From: Chersky-840 sp036511675
GTDB lineage: Bacteria; Actinomycetota; Acidimicrobiia; Acidimicrobiales; UBA8190
NCBI GenBank assembly: GCA_036511675.1
Contig: DATCBU010000073.1
Coordinates: forward strand, 1-64,000
Reading direction: 5' to 3'
DNA length: 64,000 nucleotides
Made by a program: the position numbers and the translations under genes. The notes below the pieces were generated by a model. It saw only the letters and a list, made by a program, of their open reading frames with translations. It ran no database searches and was not told where the DNA came from. Shown piece after piece: positions 41,932 to 50,945 of the stretch (its first letter is position 1; every line of letters begins with the position of its first letter).

Positions 41932-42792
41932 TCAGTCCGGTCCGACGAGGAAGCCTGCCACCTCGTCGGCGAGGGCGGGGTGTTCGAGTGCCAGGCAGTG
42001 ACCGGCGTCGGGGATCTCGAGGAGCCGAGCCCCGGGCATCGTCGCCCATACGCGTCCGGCTTCCTCGGGGACCAGGAGGTCGTCCCGGCCGCGCACCACG
42101 AGGGCGGGTACCGCCACCCGGCCCAGGCGCTCGGTCAGCTTGCGGTTCTGGAAATGCGGCGCCTTCCACCCCAGCCGGGCCGCGCCGGCCAGGCCCGAGA
42201 ACCACAACAGCTGCTGCTCGGTCGTCATCACATCGGGGAGGGCGCCCAGGGCCACCGCACCGTCGGGGTCGGCGAACAAGAGCCGTCGGGCCTCGCCCGC
42301 ACCCCCGATCCCCCGGGGAGCCACGGCGCCGAAGAACGGGGGCACCTCCACGCCCCGGACGTGCACGCCCACCGGCGCCAGCAGCACCAGGCGCGCGACG
42401 AGGTCGGGGTGGCGCAACGCCAGCTCGGTGGCGAACCAACCGCCGAGGCTGTTGCCGACCACGGCGACCTCGGCCAGCCCCAGTTCCCGGCACAGGTCCA
42501 CCAGGTGCCACACGTAGTCCTCGACGTCGTCGAAGTCTTCGAGCCCGGTGCTGGCGTCATACCCCGGGAGGGCGGGGGCGAGGACGTCGAAACTCGCCGC
42601 CAATCGGGCCAGCAACGGCGTCCACTGGTCGACGGGCCCCACGGCGTGGATGTCGCACAGGCCGTGCAGGTAGAGGAGTGCCATGCCGGTACCGCCCCGC
42701 AGGACCGTGACGTCTCGCCCCGACACGGACACGGTGCGGCGCGTCGGACCGGTGCGGGGCCTCGGACCGGGGCGGCGGTCGACGACGGTCAT
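41932..42792 (-). CDS. Alpha/beta-fold hydrolase
   Basis: 286 aa. Oxyanion-hole region LLYLHGLCD, nucleophile elbow VVGNSLGGWFA (Ser), probable acid in VRGRDDLLVP and His in PDAGHCLALEHP. Typical of meta-cleavage-product hydrolases and epoxide or ester hydrolases. The ATG overlaps the end of the LLM gene by four bases. Substrate unknown; in context it may cleave a ring-opened or ester intermediate. Confidence 0.92.
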   Translation of the reverse strand: MTVVDRRPGPRPRTGPTRRTVSVSGRDVTVLRGGTGMALLYLHGLCDIHAVGPVDQWTPLLARLAASFDVLAPALPGYDASTGLEDFDDVEDYVWHLVDLCRELGLAEVAVVGNSLGGWFATELALRHPDLVARLVLLAPVGVHVRGVEVPPFFGAVAPRGIGGAGEARRLLFADPDGAVALGALPDVMTTEQQLLWFSGLAGAARLGWKAPHFQNRKLTERLGRVAVPALVVRGRDDLLVPEEAGRVWATMPGARLLEIPDAGHCLALEHPALADEVAGFLVGPD

Positions 42793-43985
42793 TCCCACCC
42801 CTTGGCTGCGAAGTGCTTTTCGGCGTGCTCGCGCACGAAGGGGACGACCTCGGTGGCGTACAGCCGGGTCGAACGGGCCGTGAGATCGGCGGGGAGGGAC
42901 CCGAATTGCAACAACGCCAGCACGGTCCCGAGGCCGAGCTCGTTGACGTACGTCAGCAGTCGCTCCCGGACCGTCTTCGGGCTGCCGATCAGCGGCGACC
43001 GCTTCCACACCGCCGCGGCGGCGTCGGGAGGTCGCTGGCCCTGCACCATCCCCCGCAGGTCGGCCAGGAACTGCACCAGGGCCGGGGGGTCGATGTACCC
43101 GGGCGGCATCCACACCTTGCCGGGACCGACGAAACCCGCCGCCAGGGTCCCCTGGAAGTAGGCGAGATGGGGGGCTGCTTCTTCCACGGCCTGCTCGTCG
43201 GTCTCGGCCACGTACACCGTGGTCAACCAGCCCAGCAGCTCGGGGTCGAACGTCCGTCCCGACGCCGTGACCGCCTCGTGATAAGCCACGGCCTGTCGGG
43301 CGAAGGTCTCCGGTGGCGCGTAATAGGCCACGCCCATGTACCCGAACCCGTGCTCGACGCAATAGGTGATGGTGCTCGGCGATCCCAGTCCGGGGATCCA
43401 CACCGGGGGGTGGGGCTGCTGCAGCGGGCGCGGCCAGGGATTCACGTAGGGCAACTGGTAGAACTCGCCGTCGAAGGCGAAGGGCCCCGGTCGCGTCCAA
43501 GCCTGGATGACGAGGTCGACCGCCTCGCGAAAGCGCGGCCGGGCGTCGGTGGGATTTACATTGGTCGAGTAGTACTCGGGGCCTCCCCCCACCACCAGCC
43601 CGGCGATGAGCCGACCTCCGCTCATGACGTCGAGCATGGCCATCTCTTCGGCCACACGGGTGGGCGGGTTGTACAGGGGAAGGGCGTTGCCCAGCACGCA
43701 GATCTTCACTCTCGAGGTCTCGCGCGTCAGCGCCGCGGCGACGAGGTTCGGCGACGGCATGAGCCCGTAGGCGTTCTGATGGTGCTCGTTGACCACGACG
43801 CCGTCGAGACCGAGCTCTTCCGCCTCCACCAGCTCGGAGATATAGCGGTCGTAGAGCGCCTTGCCCAGGGCGGGGTCGTAGTTGGCGTTCGACAGGGTCA
43901 CCCAGGCCGCCTCGTTGGCAGCCAGGAATTCCCGCGGGGCCGCCAGGTGCGGCCAGGGCATGAGGTGGAAGGAGAAGAAGTTCAC
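42789..43985 (-). CDS. LLM-class flavin-dependent oxidoreductase (bacterial luciferase-like monooxygenase)
   Basis: 398 aa TIM-barrel. Starts NFFSFHLMPWPHL, then LDGVVVNEHHQNAYGLMPSP, the typical EHH motif, LDVMSGGRLIAGLVVGG and IPGLGSPSTI. Such enzymes use FMNH2 or F420 to oxygenate or reduce aldehydes, sulfur compounds or cyclic substrates. GTG start overlaps the MFS stop by four bases; the 3' end overlaps the hydrolase start, so a single coupled operon is clear. Confidence 0.9.
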   Translation of the reverse strand: MNFFSFHLMPWPHLAAPREFLAANEAAWVTLSNANYDPALGKALYDRYISELVEAEELGLDGVVVNEHHQNAYGLMPSPNLVAAALTRETSRVKICVLGNALPLYNPPTRVAEEMAMLDVMSGGRLIAGLVVGGGPEYYSTNVNPTDARPRFREAVDLVIQAWTRPGPFAFDGEFYQLPYVNPWPRPLQQPHPPVWIPGLGSPSTITYCVEHGFGYMGVAYYAPPETFARQAVAYHEAVTASGRTFDPELLGWLTTVYVAETDEQAVEEAAPHLAYFQGTLAAGFVGPGKVWMPPGYIDPPALVQFLADLRGMVQGQRPPDAAAAVWKRSPLIGSPKTVRERLLTYVNELGLGTVLALLQFGSLPADLTARSTRLYATEVVPFVREHAEKHFAAKGWE

Positions 43986-45601
43986 TGCCGGCCACCCGTG
44001 GCCGTGGCGGCGACGGGGTCCAGCGCCGCTGGCACCGCGACGGCGCCCTCGGTGGCACCGCTGTTCTTGGTCATCGTGCCCCGCAGGGGAGCGTCTTTGA
44101 GCAAGAGCGCGCAGACGAAGGCCAGACCGGCGAGGGGGATCCCCACCATGAACACCACGTGGAGGGAGCGCACGAAGGCGTCCTCGACCCCAGTGCGCAC
44201 GGCCGGGCGCAGGGCCCGTAGGGCGACGGGGGTGATCGTGAAGGACTGCGACAGGCTCAGCCCGCTGTGGGCCGGCACCAATTTCGGCAGCCAGAACCCG
44301 AGCCGGCTCACGAGGACGGTGCCGAGCAGGGCGGTCCCGCAAGCGGCGCCGATGTTGCGGAAGAAGCTCACGGCCGAGGTGGCGCTGCCGAGGTCGCGCC
44401 GCTCCACGGCGTTCTGTACGGCCACCACGACGATCTGCAGGGTCATCCCCATGCCCACGCCGAACACGACCATGTAGAGGCTGGCGGTGCCCAACGAGGT
44501 ATGGATCCCCAGATGGGTGAACAACCACATCCCCACCGTCATGAGGGCCGTGCCGCACACGGGGTACACCTTGTAGCGACCGAAGCGGGTGACGAGCCGG
44601 CCCGAGACGATCGAGGTGGTGAGCATCCCTCCCATCAGGGGCAGGAGCAGCACGCCCGAGCGGGTGGCCGACATCCCGTCGACGAGTTGCAGGTACACGG
44701 GGATGTAGATGATCGCCGCGAACATCGTCGCCGTCACGAAGAATGTCATGCCCAAGCCGGAGCGGACGATCGAATTGCCGAACACGCGCGGGGAGAAGAT
44801 CGGCTCGCCCGCCCGGCGCTCCCACCACACGACGGCGCCGATCATCGCCACCGACACGATGACCAGGCCGAGGATGGTCGCCGACGCCCAGGGGAACGTC
44901 CTTCCCCCCCACACCGTCACGAGGATGAGGGGGGTCACCGCGGCCACGATCAGGCCCGCTCCGGTGTAGTCGATCGACACCCCGGTGCGGGTGGGGAGCG
45001 GCAACCGCAGCACGGCGCTGGTGATGATCAGGGCCAGGATCCCCACCGGGATGTTGATGTAGAAGATCCAACGCCACGTGAGATGATCGGTCAGGAACCC
45101 TCCCGCCAGCGGGCCCCCGATGCTGGCGAGGGCGAACACCCCGCCGAAGTAGCCCTGGTACCGGCCGCGCTCGCGGGGGCTCACGATGTCTCCGACGATG
45201 GCCATGGCCAGGGCCATGAGCCCCCCGCCGCCGAGGCCCTGGAGGGCCCGAAACGCGATGAGCTGGTCCATGTTGCGGCTCAACCCCGACAGAGCGGAGC
45301 CGACGAGGAAGATGACGATGGCGACCTGGAAGACCTTCTTGCGCCCGTGGAGGTCCGAGATCTTGCCGTACAACGGGGTCGACAACGTCGTGGTGAGGAG
45401 ATAGGCGGTCACCACCCACGACAGGTGGTTGAGCCCGTGCAGGTCCCCCACGATCGTCGGCAGGGCGGTGGCCACGATCGTTTGGTCCAGGGCGGCCAGG
45501 AGCATGCCCAGCATCAGCCCGCTCAGGACGATGAGGACCTGACGGTGCGTGAGCCCGCCGCTGGTCTGGTCCTCGGGGATGGTGCCGCGGGTCTCGGACA
45601 T
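43982..45601 (-). CDS. MFS transporter, DHA2 (EmrB/QacA) family
   Basis: 539 aa with about 14 hydrophobic segments. The first part has MLGMLLAALDQTIVATALPT, the DHA2 hallmark, then LSWVVTAYLLTTTLSTPLYG and GKISDLHGRKKVFQ (the cytoplasmic loop motif). Probably exports a substrate or toxic intermediate by proton antiport, or may import. First gene of the operon; ATG with a 97-base upstream gap. The 3' end overlaps the LLM start. Confidence 0.93.
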   Translation of the reverse strand: MSETRGTIPEDQTSGGLTHRQVLIVLSGLMLGMLLAALDQTIVATALPTIVGDLHGLNHLSWVVTAYLLTTTLSTPLYGKISDLHGRKKVFQVAIVIFLVGSALSGLSRNMDQLIAFRALQGLGGGGLMALAMAIVGDIVSPRERGRYQGYFGGVFALASIGGPLAGGFLTDHLTWRWIFYINIPVGILALIITSAVLRLPLPTRTGVSIDYTGAGLIVAAVTPLILVTVWGGRTFPWASATILGLVIVSVAMIGAVVWWERRAGEPIFSPRVFGNSIVRSGLGMTFFVTATMFAAIIYIPVYLQLVDGMSATRSGVLLLPLMGGMLTTSIVSGRLVTRFGRYKVYPVCGTALMTVGMWLFTHLGIHTSLGTASLYMVVFGVGMGMTLQIVVVAVQNAVERRDLGSATSAVSFFRNIGAACGTALLGTVLVSRLGFWLPKLVPAHSGLSLSQSFTITPVALRALRPAVRTGVEDAFVRSLHVVFMVGIPLAGLAFVCALLLKDAPLRGTMTKNSGATEGAVAVPAALDPVAATATGGRQ

Positions 45602-45674
45602 GACCCGTCCGAGGCTAATGCCGGGGGCGACACCCTCGACACGACGAGGCGACGACGGTGTCAGACGAGCCTGG

Positions 45675-45710
45675 TCACGAGCCGGATCACGAACCGGGTC
45701 ACGAGCCGAG
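45675..45710. repeat. Three tandem 12-base units carrying in-frame stops
   Basis: Units 45675-45686, 45687-45698 and 45699-45710, consensus TCACGARCCGRR. On the minus strand each unit contributes an in-frame TGA, so the end of the LigD polymerase gene (stop at 45699) is followed by two more stops in the same frame. Confidence 0.7.
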
Positions 45711-46637
45711 CGTTTCGAACAGGTCGCCCATGGCCTCGACCCGGTCGAGCACGTCGTGGGGGCTGAAGCCGAGGAGCTTCTCCCCGCCCCGTGCCGCGCC
45801 CTCCTCGACCTCGCTCCAGGTGAGCGGGGTCGACACCGAAGGACGGTCGAGGGCCCGCAGCGAATAGGGCGTGACGGTCGTCTTCGCCATGTTGTTCTGG
45901 CTCCAGTCGATGAAGACCTTCCCGACCCGAAGGGACTTCGCCATCCGAGACACGGCCAGGTCGGGGACGGACTGCTCGAGCTCCTGGGCCAGTTCGTGCG
46001 CGTAGGTGTTGGTGCGCTCCTCGGGCCAGCGTTTGGCGGCCACCGCCGCGTAGAGCTGCATGCCTTTGGAGCCGCTGGTCTTCGGCATCAGCTCGATGCC
46101 GTCGCGGGCGGCTCTGTCCCGGAGGACGACGGCCACCTCGCAGCACTGCGAGATGGTGGCCGGGAGACCGGGGTCGAGGTCGAAGACCAGAAGATCGGGG
46201 GCACGGGGCTGATCCTTCTGTCCCAGGCGCCACATCGGCGTATGGAACTCCACCGAGGCCAGGTTCACGAGCCACGTCAACGCGGCGAGCTCGGGCACCA
46301 CCACGAATTGTGTGGTGTCGCGGTCGTCGGCCGGGGCGGTCCGCTTCCCCCACCGATCCGTGCCCTTGCGAGGCAGTGTCACCGTGGTGATCCATTCCGG
46401 GGCGTGCTTGGGGACGTTCTTCTCGATGAATCCCTTGTGGTCGACGCCTTGGGGGAATCGCTTCACGGTGACCGGCCGGCGAGCCAGATGCCTGAGCATC
46501 ACCGGCGCCATGCGGGCGTAGTAGTCGAGCATGTCGCCCTTGGTGAACCCCGTGGGGAAGAGCGGTTTGTCGAGGTTCGAGAGCTGTAGCTCGCGCTCTC
46601 CCACCCGCACCGTGACACGCGGGCTCTCAGGACTCAC
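45699..46637 (-). CDS. LigD-type DNA primase/polymerase domain protein (NHEJ)
   Basis: 312 aa. Matches the polymerase domain of LigD (AEP primase superfamily): LSNLDKPLFPTGFTKGDMLDYY, EWITTVTLPRKGTDRWG, VFDLDPG (metal-binding D-x-D), LMPKTSGSKGMQLYA and FIDWSQN. It would add or fill nucleotides at broken ends in non-homologous end joining. The ligase and phosphoesterase parts are on the upstream gene, so LigD is split here. No Ku gene is in the window. Start: GTG at 46637, overlapping the ligase gene by 11 bases; ATG at 46664 is an alternative. Confidence 0.92.
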   Translation of the reverse strand: MSPESPRVTVRVGERELQLSNLDKPLFPTGFTKGDMLDYYARMAPVMLRHLARRPVTVKRFPQGVDHKGFIEKNVPKHAPEWITTVTLPRKGTDRWGKRTAPADDRDTTQFVVVPELAALTWLVNLASVEFHTPMWRLGQKDQPRAPDLLVFDLDPGLPATISQCCEVAVVLRDRAARDGIELMPKTSGSKGMQLYAAVAAKRWPEERTNTYAHELAQELEQSVPDLAVSRMAKSLRVGKVFIDWSQNNMAKTTVTPYSLRALDRPSVSTPLTWSEVEEGAARGGEKLLGFSPHDVLDRVEAMGDLFETLGS

Positions 46638-48204
46638 GGTGCACGTCCGCGGGGGACTTGTCATGGCGCAGACCCCGCCACGACGGGTGGCGCATGCGAC
46701 CGTCCTTGGTCCACTCGGAGAACCTCACCTCTCCCACCAGCGTCGGCTCCACCCAGATGGCGACGTGCTGGTAGCGAGGGGGAACTTCGGTGACGAAGGG
46801 GTTGTGATCGGAGCGCCGGGCCACGAGTCGCTGCGCCAGGTCGTCGAGGGTCGACACACTGAACCCGGTGCCGACCTGGCCGATGTACTGGAGCCCACCT
46901 TCTGCGGGGAGACCGAGCAACAACGACCCCAGACGTCCCTGGCGATTGCCCTCGCCCGGCGTCCACCCGCCCACGATGACCTCCTGTGTCAGGAGGTTCT
47001 TGACCTTCGTCCAGTTGGGCGAGCGCTTCCCGGGCAGGTACGCCGAGTCCAGGCGCTTGGCCAGGATCCCCTCCAGACCCTGGGTCCGGCTCGCCTGCAG
47101 GACATCGGCCCCGGGTCCGGCGAATTGTGGGCTCAGCGTCCAGTACTGGGTCTTCTTGGTCACCAGTCCGAGGCTCTCGAGCGTCCGGCGACGCTCTGCG
47201 TAGGGGTGATCCATGAGCGACACCCCGTCGAGATAGAGGATGTCGAAGAGCACGTACACGACGGGTTGCTCGGCGGCCAGGCGCTTGGCCTTGGTGGCGT
47301 CCGACGCATGGATGCGCGGCTGCAGCAATTGGAACCGGGGGTGCCCGGACTCGTCGAACGCCACGATCTCACCGTCGAGGGCCACACGGCGAGACCCCAG
47401 CTGCTCGCCCAGGGCCCGGAGCTCGGGAAACGACGAGGTGAGGTCGTTGCCGTTGCGTGACTCAATGTGGATGCGACCGCCATCGACAGCACACAACGCC
47501 CGGATGCCGTCCCACTTGAACTCATAGGCCCACGCGTCGTCATCGGCGGGCAGCGCGCCCGGCGTGGCGAGCATGGGCCGGAGATGGCTGGGCAGCGGTT
47601 CGTAGTCGGCGGGGTCGTCGTCCATCCGGTGCACCATCCACGACCGGCCCGCTCCGCCTCCCGGTGCGCTGGCCTTGGCGACGGCCTTGGCGCCGGCCTT
47701 GGCTCCGGCCTTGGCGCCACGTGTGGGCCCGTCGGTGGCGAAGAGCACGTACGTCCCTTGGATGCGCCCACCGTGCAGCACGACCATGACCTCGCGGTCG
47801 GACCATTTCAACTCGTCGTAGGTGCCGTGGTCCCACACGATCACGTCGCCGCCGCCATAGGCACCGGGCGGAATCGACCCCTCGAAGGAGGCGTACTCCA
47901 GGGGATGGTCTTCGGTGTGCACGGCCAGGTGGTTGGTCTTGTGGTCGACGGGGAGCCCCTTCGGGACCGCCCAGCTCACGAGGACGCCGTCGCGCTCGAG
48001 CCTGAAGTCCCAGTGCAGGGCGCTGGCATGGTGCTCTTGGATGACAAAGACCGGTGCCCGAGTCTTTGCCCGCCTGGCGCGCCCGGTGGGACTCGCCGAC
48101 CCGGCCGGGACCGGCTCGGGCGTGACCGACGGATCGCGCCGGCCCCGGTAGTCAGCGAGCTTGTCGCTGGGGTCGGGCGTGCGGGATCCGGTCGCCGCTG
48201 GCCC
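46627..48204 (-). CDS. LigD phosphoesterase-ligase gene, start codon not identifiable
   Basis: ATP-dependent DNA ligase of the LigD type. Ligase domain: AYEFKWDGIRAL (Lys that forms the AMP adduct), ALDGEIVAFDE, GLEGILAKRLDS and WTKVKN, followed by the OB-fold. N-terminal phosphoesterase domain: EHHASALHWDFRLERDG with the H-x5-H-x-D metal site, and TEDHPLEYASFEG. The frame is open from 48204, just after the TGA of the upstream gene, but contains no ATG, GTG or TTG before the GTG at 47979. That GTG would cut off the phosphoesterase active site. Either a start was lost, a frame error exists, or initiation is unusual. I list the whole open region; true start unknown. Overlaps the polymerase gene by about 11 bases. 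Confidence 0.7.
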   Translation of the reverse strand, partial: GPAATGSRTPDPSDKLADYRGRRDPSVTPEPVPAGSASPTGRARRAKTRAPVFVIQEHHASALHWDFRLERDGVLVSWAVPKGLPVDHKTNHLAVHTEDHPLEYASFEGSIPPGAYGGGDVIVWDHGTYDELKWSDREVMVVLHGGRIQGTYVLFATDGPTRGAKAGAKAGAKAVAKASAPGGGAGRSWMVHRMDDDPADYEPLPSHLRPMLATPGALPADDDAWAYEFKWDGIRALCAVDGGRIHIESRNGNDLTSSFPELRALGEQLGSRRVALDGEIVAFDESGHPRFQLLQPRIHASDATKAKRLAAEQPVVYVLFDILYLDGVSLMDHPYAERRRTLESLGLVTKKTQYWTLSPQFAGPGADVLQASRTQGLEGILAKRLDSAYLPGKRSPNWTKVKNLLTQEVIVGGWTPGEGNRQGRLGSLLLGLPAEGGLQYIGQVGTGFSVSTLDDLAQRLVARRSDHNPFVTEVPPRYQHVAIWVEPTLVGEVRFSEWTKDGRMRHPSWRGLRHDKSPADVHRES

Positions 48205-48864
48205 TCAGCAGGCCAGGGCGACGGGGGCCGCGGCCTCGCGCTCGTCGAGGAACGCCCACCATGCCGCCGCCGCGCCGGCAGCGCCGTCACGCACCTCGTC
48301 GGCGTCGGTGGCCAGCTGGGCCAGCGCGTCGACGATCCAGGCGCCGTGGACCTCGTCGGCCCCGCTGTGGACGTCCCAGAAACGCGTCCCGTCGTCGGTG
48401 ACCCCGTAGCGCGCCCGCAGGCCGTCGGCCTTGGACGCCGCGATCTCCGAGGCCTGGACCTCATAGGCGGCCAACGCCGCCAGTGCTGTCACAGGGGACT
48501 CGCCTGCCACAGACGTGTACAACGCCACCAGAGCGGCCGTCGCCGGCGTCGCCTGGGCCCGGGCCGACGCGCCCACAGCGTCGGCGAAACCCTCGAACAG
48601 CTCGAGATGCGGAGCGGGAACCCCGAGCTCGTCGTCGAGGTTGGCCTGCACGAGGTGACGCGCCGTCGGGTCATCGATGGCCGAGACCACACGCGCCAGC
48701 ACATCGGGAAGCACGGCCTCGAAGTGCCGGTACTGCCCTGCGTACCCGGCCAGCTCGGTGCGATCGAGCGTTCCCGCCTCCCAACGGCGGTAGAAGGGAT
48801 GGGCGAGGAGCCGGCGGTCCCGGAGCACCTCGACGAGGATGGCGTCGACGTCAGTTCGGAGCAT
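48205..48864 (-). CDS. CADD/PqqC-like haem-oxygenase-fold protein
   Basis: 219 aa, all-helical. Seen: RDRRLLAHPFYRRWEAGTL, GQYRHFEAVLP, NLDDELGVPAPHLELFEGF and DGTRFWDVHSGADEVHG, with His and Glu spaced as in di-iron TenA/PqqC-like and CADD (folate-related) proteins. It may be a di-iron oxygenase or a pABA-forming enzyme; which one cannot be read. ATG at 48864. Its TGA is immediately and in frame followed by the open frame of the LigD phosphoesterase-ligase gene, which is unusual. Divergent from the Tat-peptide gene, sharing a 275-base region in which I identify nothing else. Confidence 0.75.
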   Translation of the reverse strand: MLRTDVDAILVEVLRDRRLLAHPFYRRWEAGTLDRTELAGYAGQYRHFEAVLPDVLARVVSAIDDPTARHLVQANLDDELGVPAPHLELFEGFADAVGASARAQATPATAALVALYTSVAGESPVTALAALAAYEVQASEIAASKADGLRARYGVTDDGTRFWDVHSGADEVHGAWIVDALAQLATDADEVRDGAAGAAAAWWAFLDEREAAAPVALAC

Positions 48865-49139
48865 GCCGGGATCGTACCCGCTCGATGGTGGCGGGGGCGG
48901 TCTTGCACCGCCTCGGCTCGGGGCGATGCGCCGCCTTTCGAGCCATATGCCTCGCGATCGAATAGTCAACAATGACGAACTCTCGCTGGGCGTCATCCGG
49001 ATGACCCGTGGGCACCGAAGAGTTCCCGACACCCCGGGGACACGAGTCGTGACGCCCGGAACATACCGATCGATTCCGAGTGCCGGTGGCACGCGTCCAA
49101 AGCGCCGTGCCGACGAGGACTCCGGATGGAGGTTCCGCC

Positions 49140-49442
49140 ATGGCCGCAGTCAGCAGGCGCACATTTTTGGGCAGGGGCTCCATGGCCGTTGCCGCAGCCG
49201 GGGTGCTGTCGTCGGTCCCCGGCCTCTCGAGCCTGCTCACGGCGGGAGAGACCGAGGCGCCTGCCGCCGATGCCTCGGTCGCCGGCGCCGGCGCCGACGC
49301 CGGTGCCGCGGACCTCTCCGAACCCCTGGTGGCGCACGTGCGCGATCTCTCGACCGGCGAGATCAGCCTCTTCAACGGCACCAGAGAGGTGATCGTGCGA
49401 AACCCCCAACTCGCCAGCCAGCTCGCCCGCGCCGCCCGTTGA
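49140..49442 (+). CDS. Small Tat-secreted protein
   Basis: 100 aa. Twin-arginine signal SRRTFLGRGSMAVAAAGVLS, then a short Ala/Asp-rich linker and a small domain HVRDLSTGEISLFNGTREVI ending NPQLASQLARAAR. GGAGG lies 7 bases before the ATG. It is the first of three adjacent genes with the DUF4331 and His-rich genes, so it may act with them outside the membrane. Family not recognised. Confidence 0.68.
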   Translation: MAAVSRRTFLGRGSMAVAAAGVLSSVPGLSSLLTAGETEAPAADASVAGAGADAGAADLSEPLVAHVRDLSTGEISLFNGTREVIVRNPQLASQLARAAR

Positions 49443-49511
49443 CCGACCCGCAGTCGCCACACCGTTCTCCGACACGTCACGCACAACCCCTACGAACAAC
49501 TGGAGTGAGCC

Positions 49512-50945
49512 ATGTCATCGCACCGTGAAGCGCCCGAGATCTCGAAGGACCCCGTCGCCGACAGCACCGACCTGTACGCGTTCGTGAGCCCCGACGAGCC
49601 CGACACCGTCACGATCATCGCCAACTACCTGCCCCTCGAGGGCCCCGACGGCGGGCCGAACTTCTACGAGTTCGGCGACGATGTGCTCTACGCCATCAGC
49701 ATCGACAACGACAACGACGGGGACGCCGACATCGTCTTCGAGTTCCAGTTCCAGACCCAGGTCACCGACCCCGGCACGTTCCTGTACAACACCGGCCCCA
49801 TCCAGTCGCTCACCGATGCCAACTGGAACCGTCGCCAGACCTACTCGGTGACGCGGGTCGACAACAGCCACGGAGAGTCCCGGAGCACCGTGCTCGGAAC
49901 CGGGCTGACCTGTCCTCCGTGCAACATCGGCCCCCTGTCCACCCCCGACTACCCCGCCTTGGCCGCCGCCGCGGTGCACACCTTGCCCCAAGACGTCACC
50001 GTCTTCGCCGGGCAGCGGGCCGAGGGCTTCTACGTCGACCTCGGCTCCATCTTCGACCTCGGCATCCTGCGGCCGTTCGAGGAGGCGCATGCCACCTTCG
50101 GGCTCAAGAACACGGGGCTCGGCCAGATGGCGGCCGGGATCAACTCCACCAAGGCCTCGAACGTGCACAGCATCGCCATCCAGCTCCCCATCAGCGAGCT
50201 CGGCGGCAGCTGGAACCGGTCGCGTCGGTCCTCGTCGAGCAACTCGGTCATCGGCGTGTGGACCTCCGCCTATCGCCAGAAGGTCCGGGTGCGCGACGAC
50301 TTCGGCCAGCACTTCAACACGGGGCCCTACGTCCAGGTGTCACGCCTGGGCAACCCACTCGTGAACGAAGTGCTGATCCCGATGGGCAAGAAGGACTACT
50401 GGAACTCCCAGGCGCCCGGGAACGACAGCCAGTTCGCGTCCTTCTACTCGAACCCGCAGCTGTCCCAGCTTCTCCCGGTCCTGTACCCGGGCGTGTTCCC
50501 CAACCTGGCCGCCTACAACGCGGGACCGCCGGCTCCCAATCGTGCCGACCTCGTGGCCATCTTGCTGACGGGCATCCCCCCGGGGCTCATCACCGGGTTC
50601 CAGAACTTCACCGGGACCACCCAGGCCGACATGCTCCGGCTCAACACGGCGATCCCCCCGTCGAGCAGCCCGGCCAACACCGGACTGCTGGGCAACGACA
50701 TCGCCGGCTTCCCCAACGGCCGCCGGGTGTTCGACGACGTGGTCACCATCGAGCTGCGTTGCCTGGCCGGTGCGGTCCTCAAGCTGGTGGACCCGGGCTT
50801 CACCCCCGACGGCGCCGCCGGTGCGATCCACGACGGCCTCACCGCCAATGCCGCCGACCTCAGCGCCATGGGCACCGAGAACTACCTCTCCTCGTTCCCC
50901 TACCTGGGGGTGCCCCACAGCGGCTTCTTGGTCCCGGCGAGTTGA
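49512..50945 (+). CDS. DUF4331 domain protein
   Basis: 477 aa. The N-terminus SSHREAPEISKDPVADSTDL and YAFVSPDEPDTVTI is the DUF4331 hallmark. It also has VFEFQFQTQV, GFYVDLGSIFD and a final LSSFPYLGVPHSGF. The function of the family is unknown. No signal peptide is seen, although it follows a Tat-secreted protein gene. GGAG precedes the ATG. Its TGA overlaps a TTG that can start the next gene. Confidence 0.9.
   Translation: MSSHREAPEISKDPVADSTDLYAFVSPDEPDTVTIIANYLPLEGPDGGPNFYEFGDDVLYAISIDNDNDGDADIVFEFQFQTQVTDPGTFLYNTGPIQSLTDANWNRRQTYSVTRVDNSHGESRSTVLGTGLTCPPCNIGPLSTPDYPALAAAAVHTLPQDVTVFAGQRAEGFYVDLGSIFDLGILRPFEEAHATFGLKNTGLGQMAAGINSTKASNVHSIAIQLPISELGGSWNRSRRSSSSNSVIGVWTSAYRQKVRVRDDFGQHFNTGPYVQVSRLGNPLVNEVLIPMGKKDYWNSQAPGNDSQFASFYSNPQLSQLLPVLYPGVFPNLAAYNAGPPAPNRADLVAILLTGIPPGLITGFQNFTGTTQADMLRLNTAIPPSSSPANTGLLGNDIAGFPNGRRVFDDVVTIELRCLAGAVLKLVDPGFTPDGAAGAIHDGLTANAADLSAMGTENYLSSFPYLGVPHSGFLVPAS

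Noticed and set aside
46627..47979. GTG at 47979 as the true start of the LigD ligase gene
   Set aside because: It would remove the phosphoesterase active-site motif H-x5-H-x-D, which is encoded in frame just upstream.
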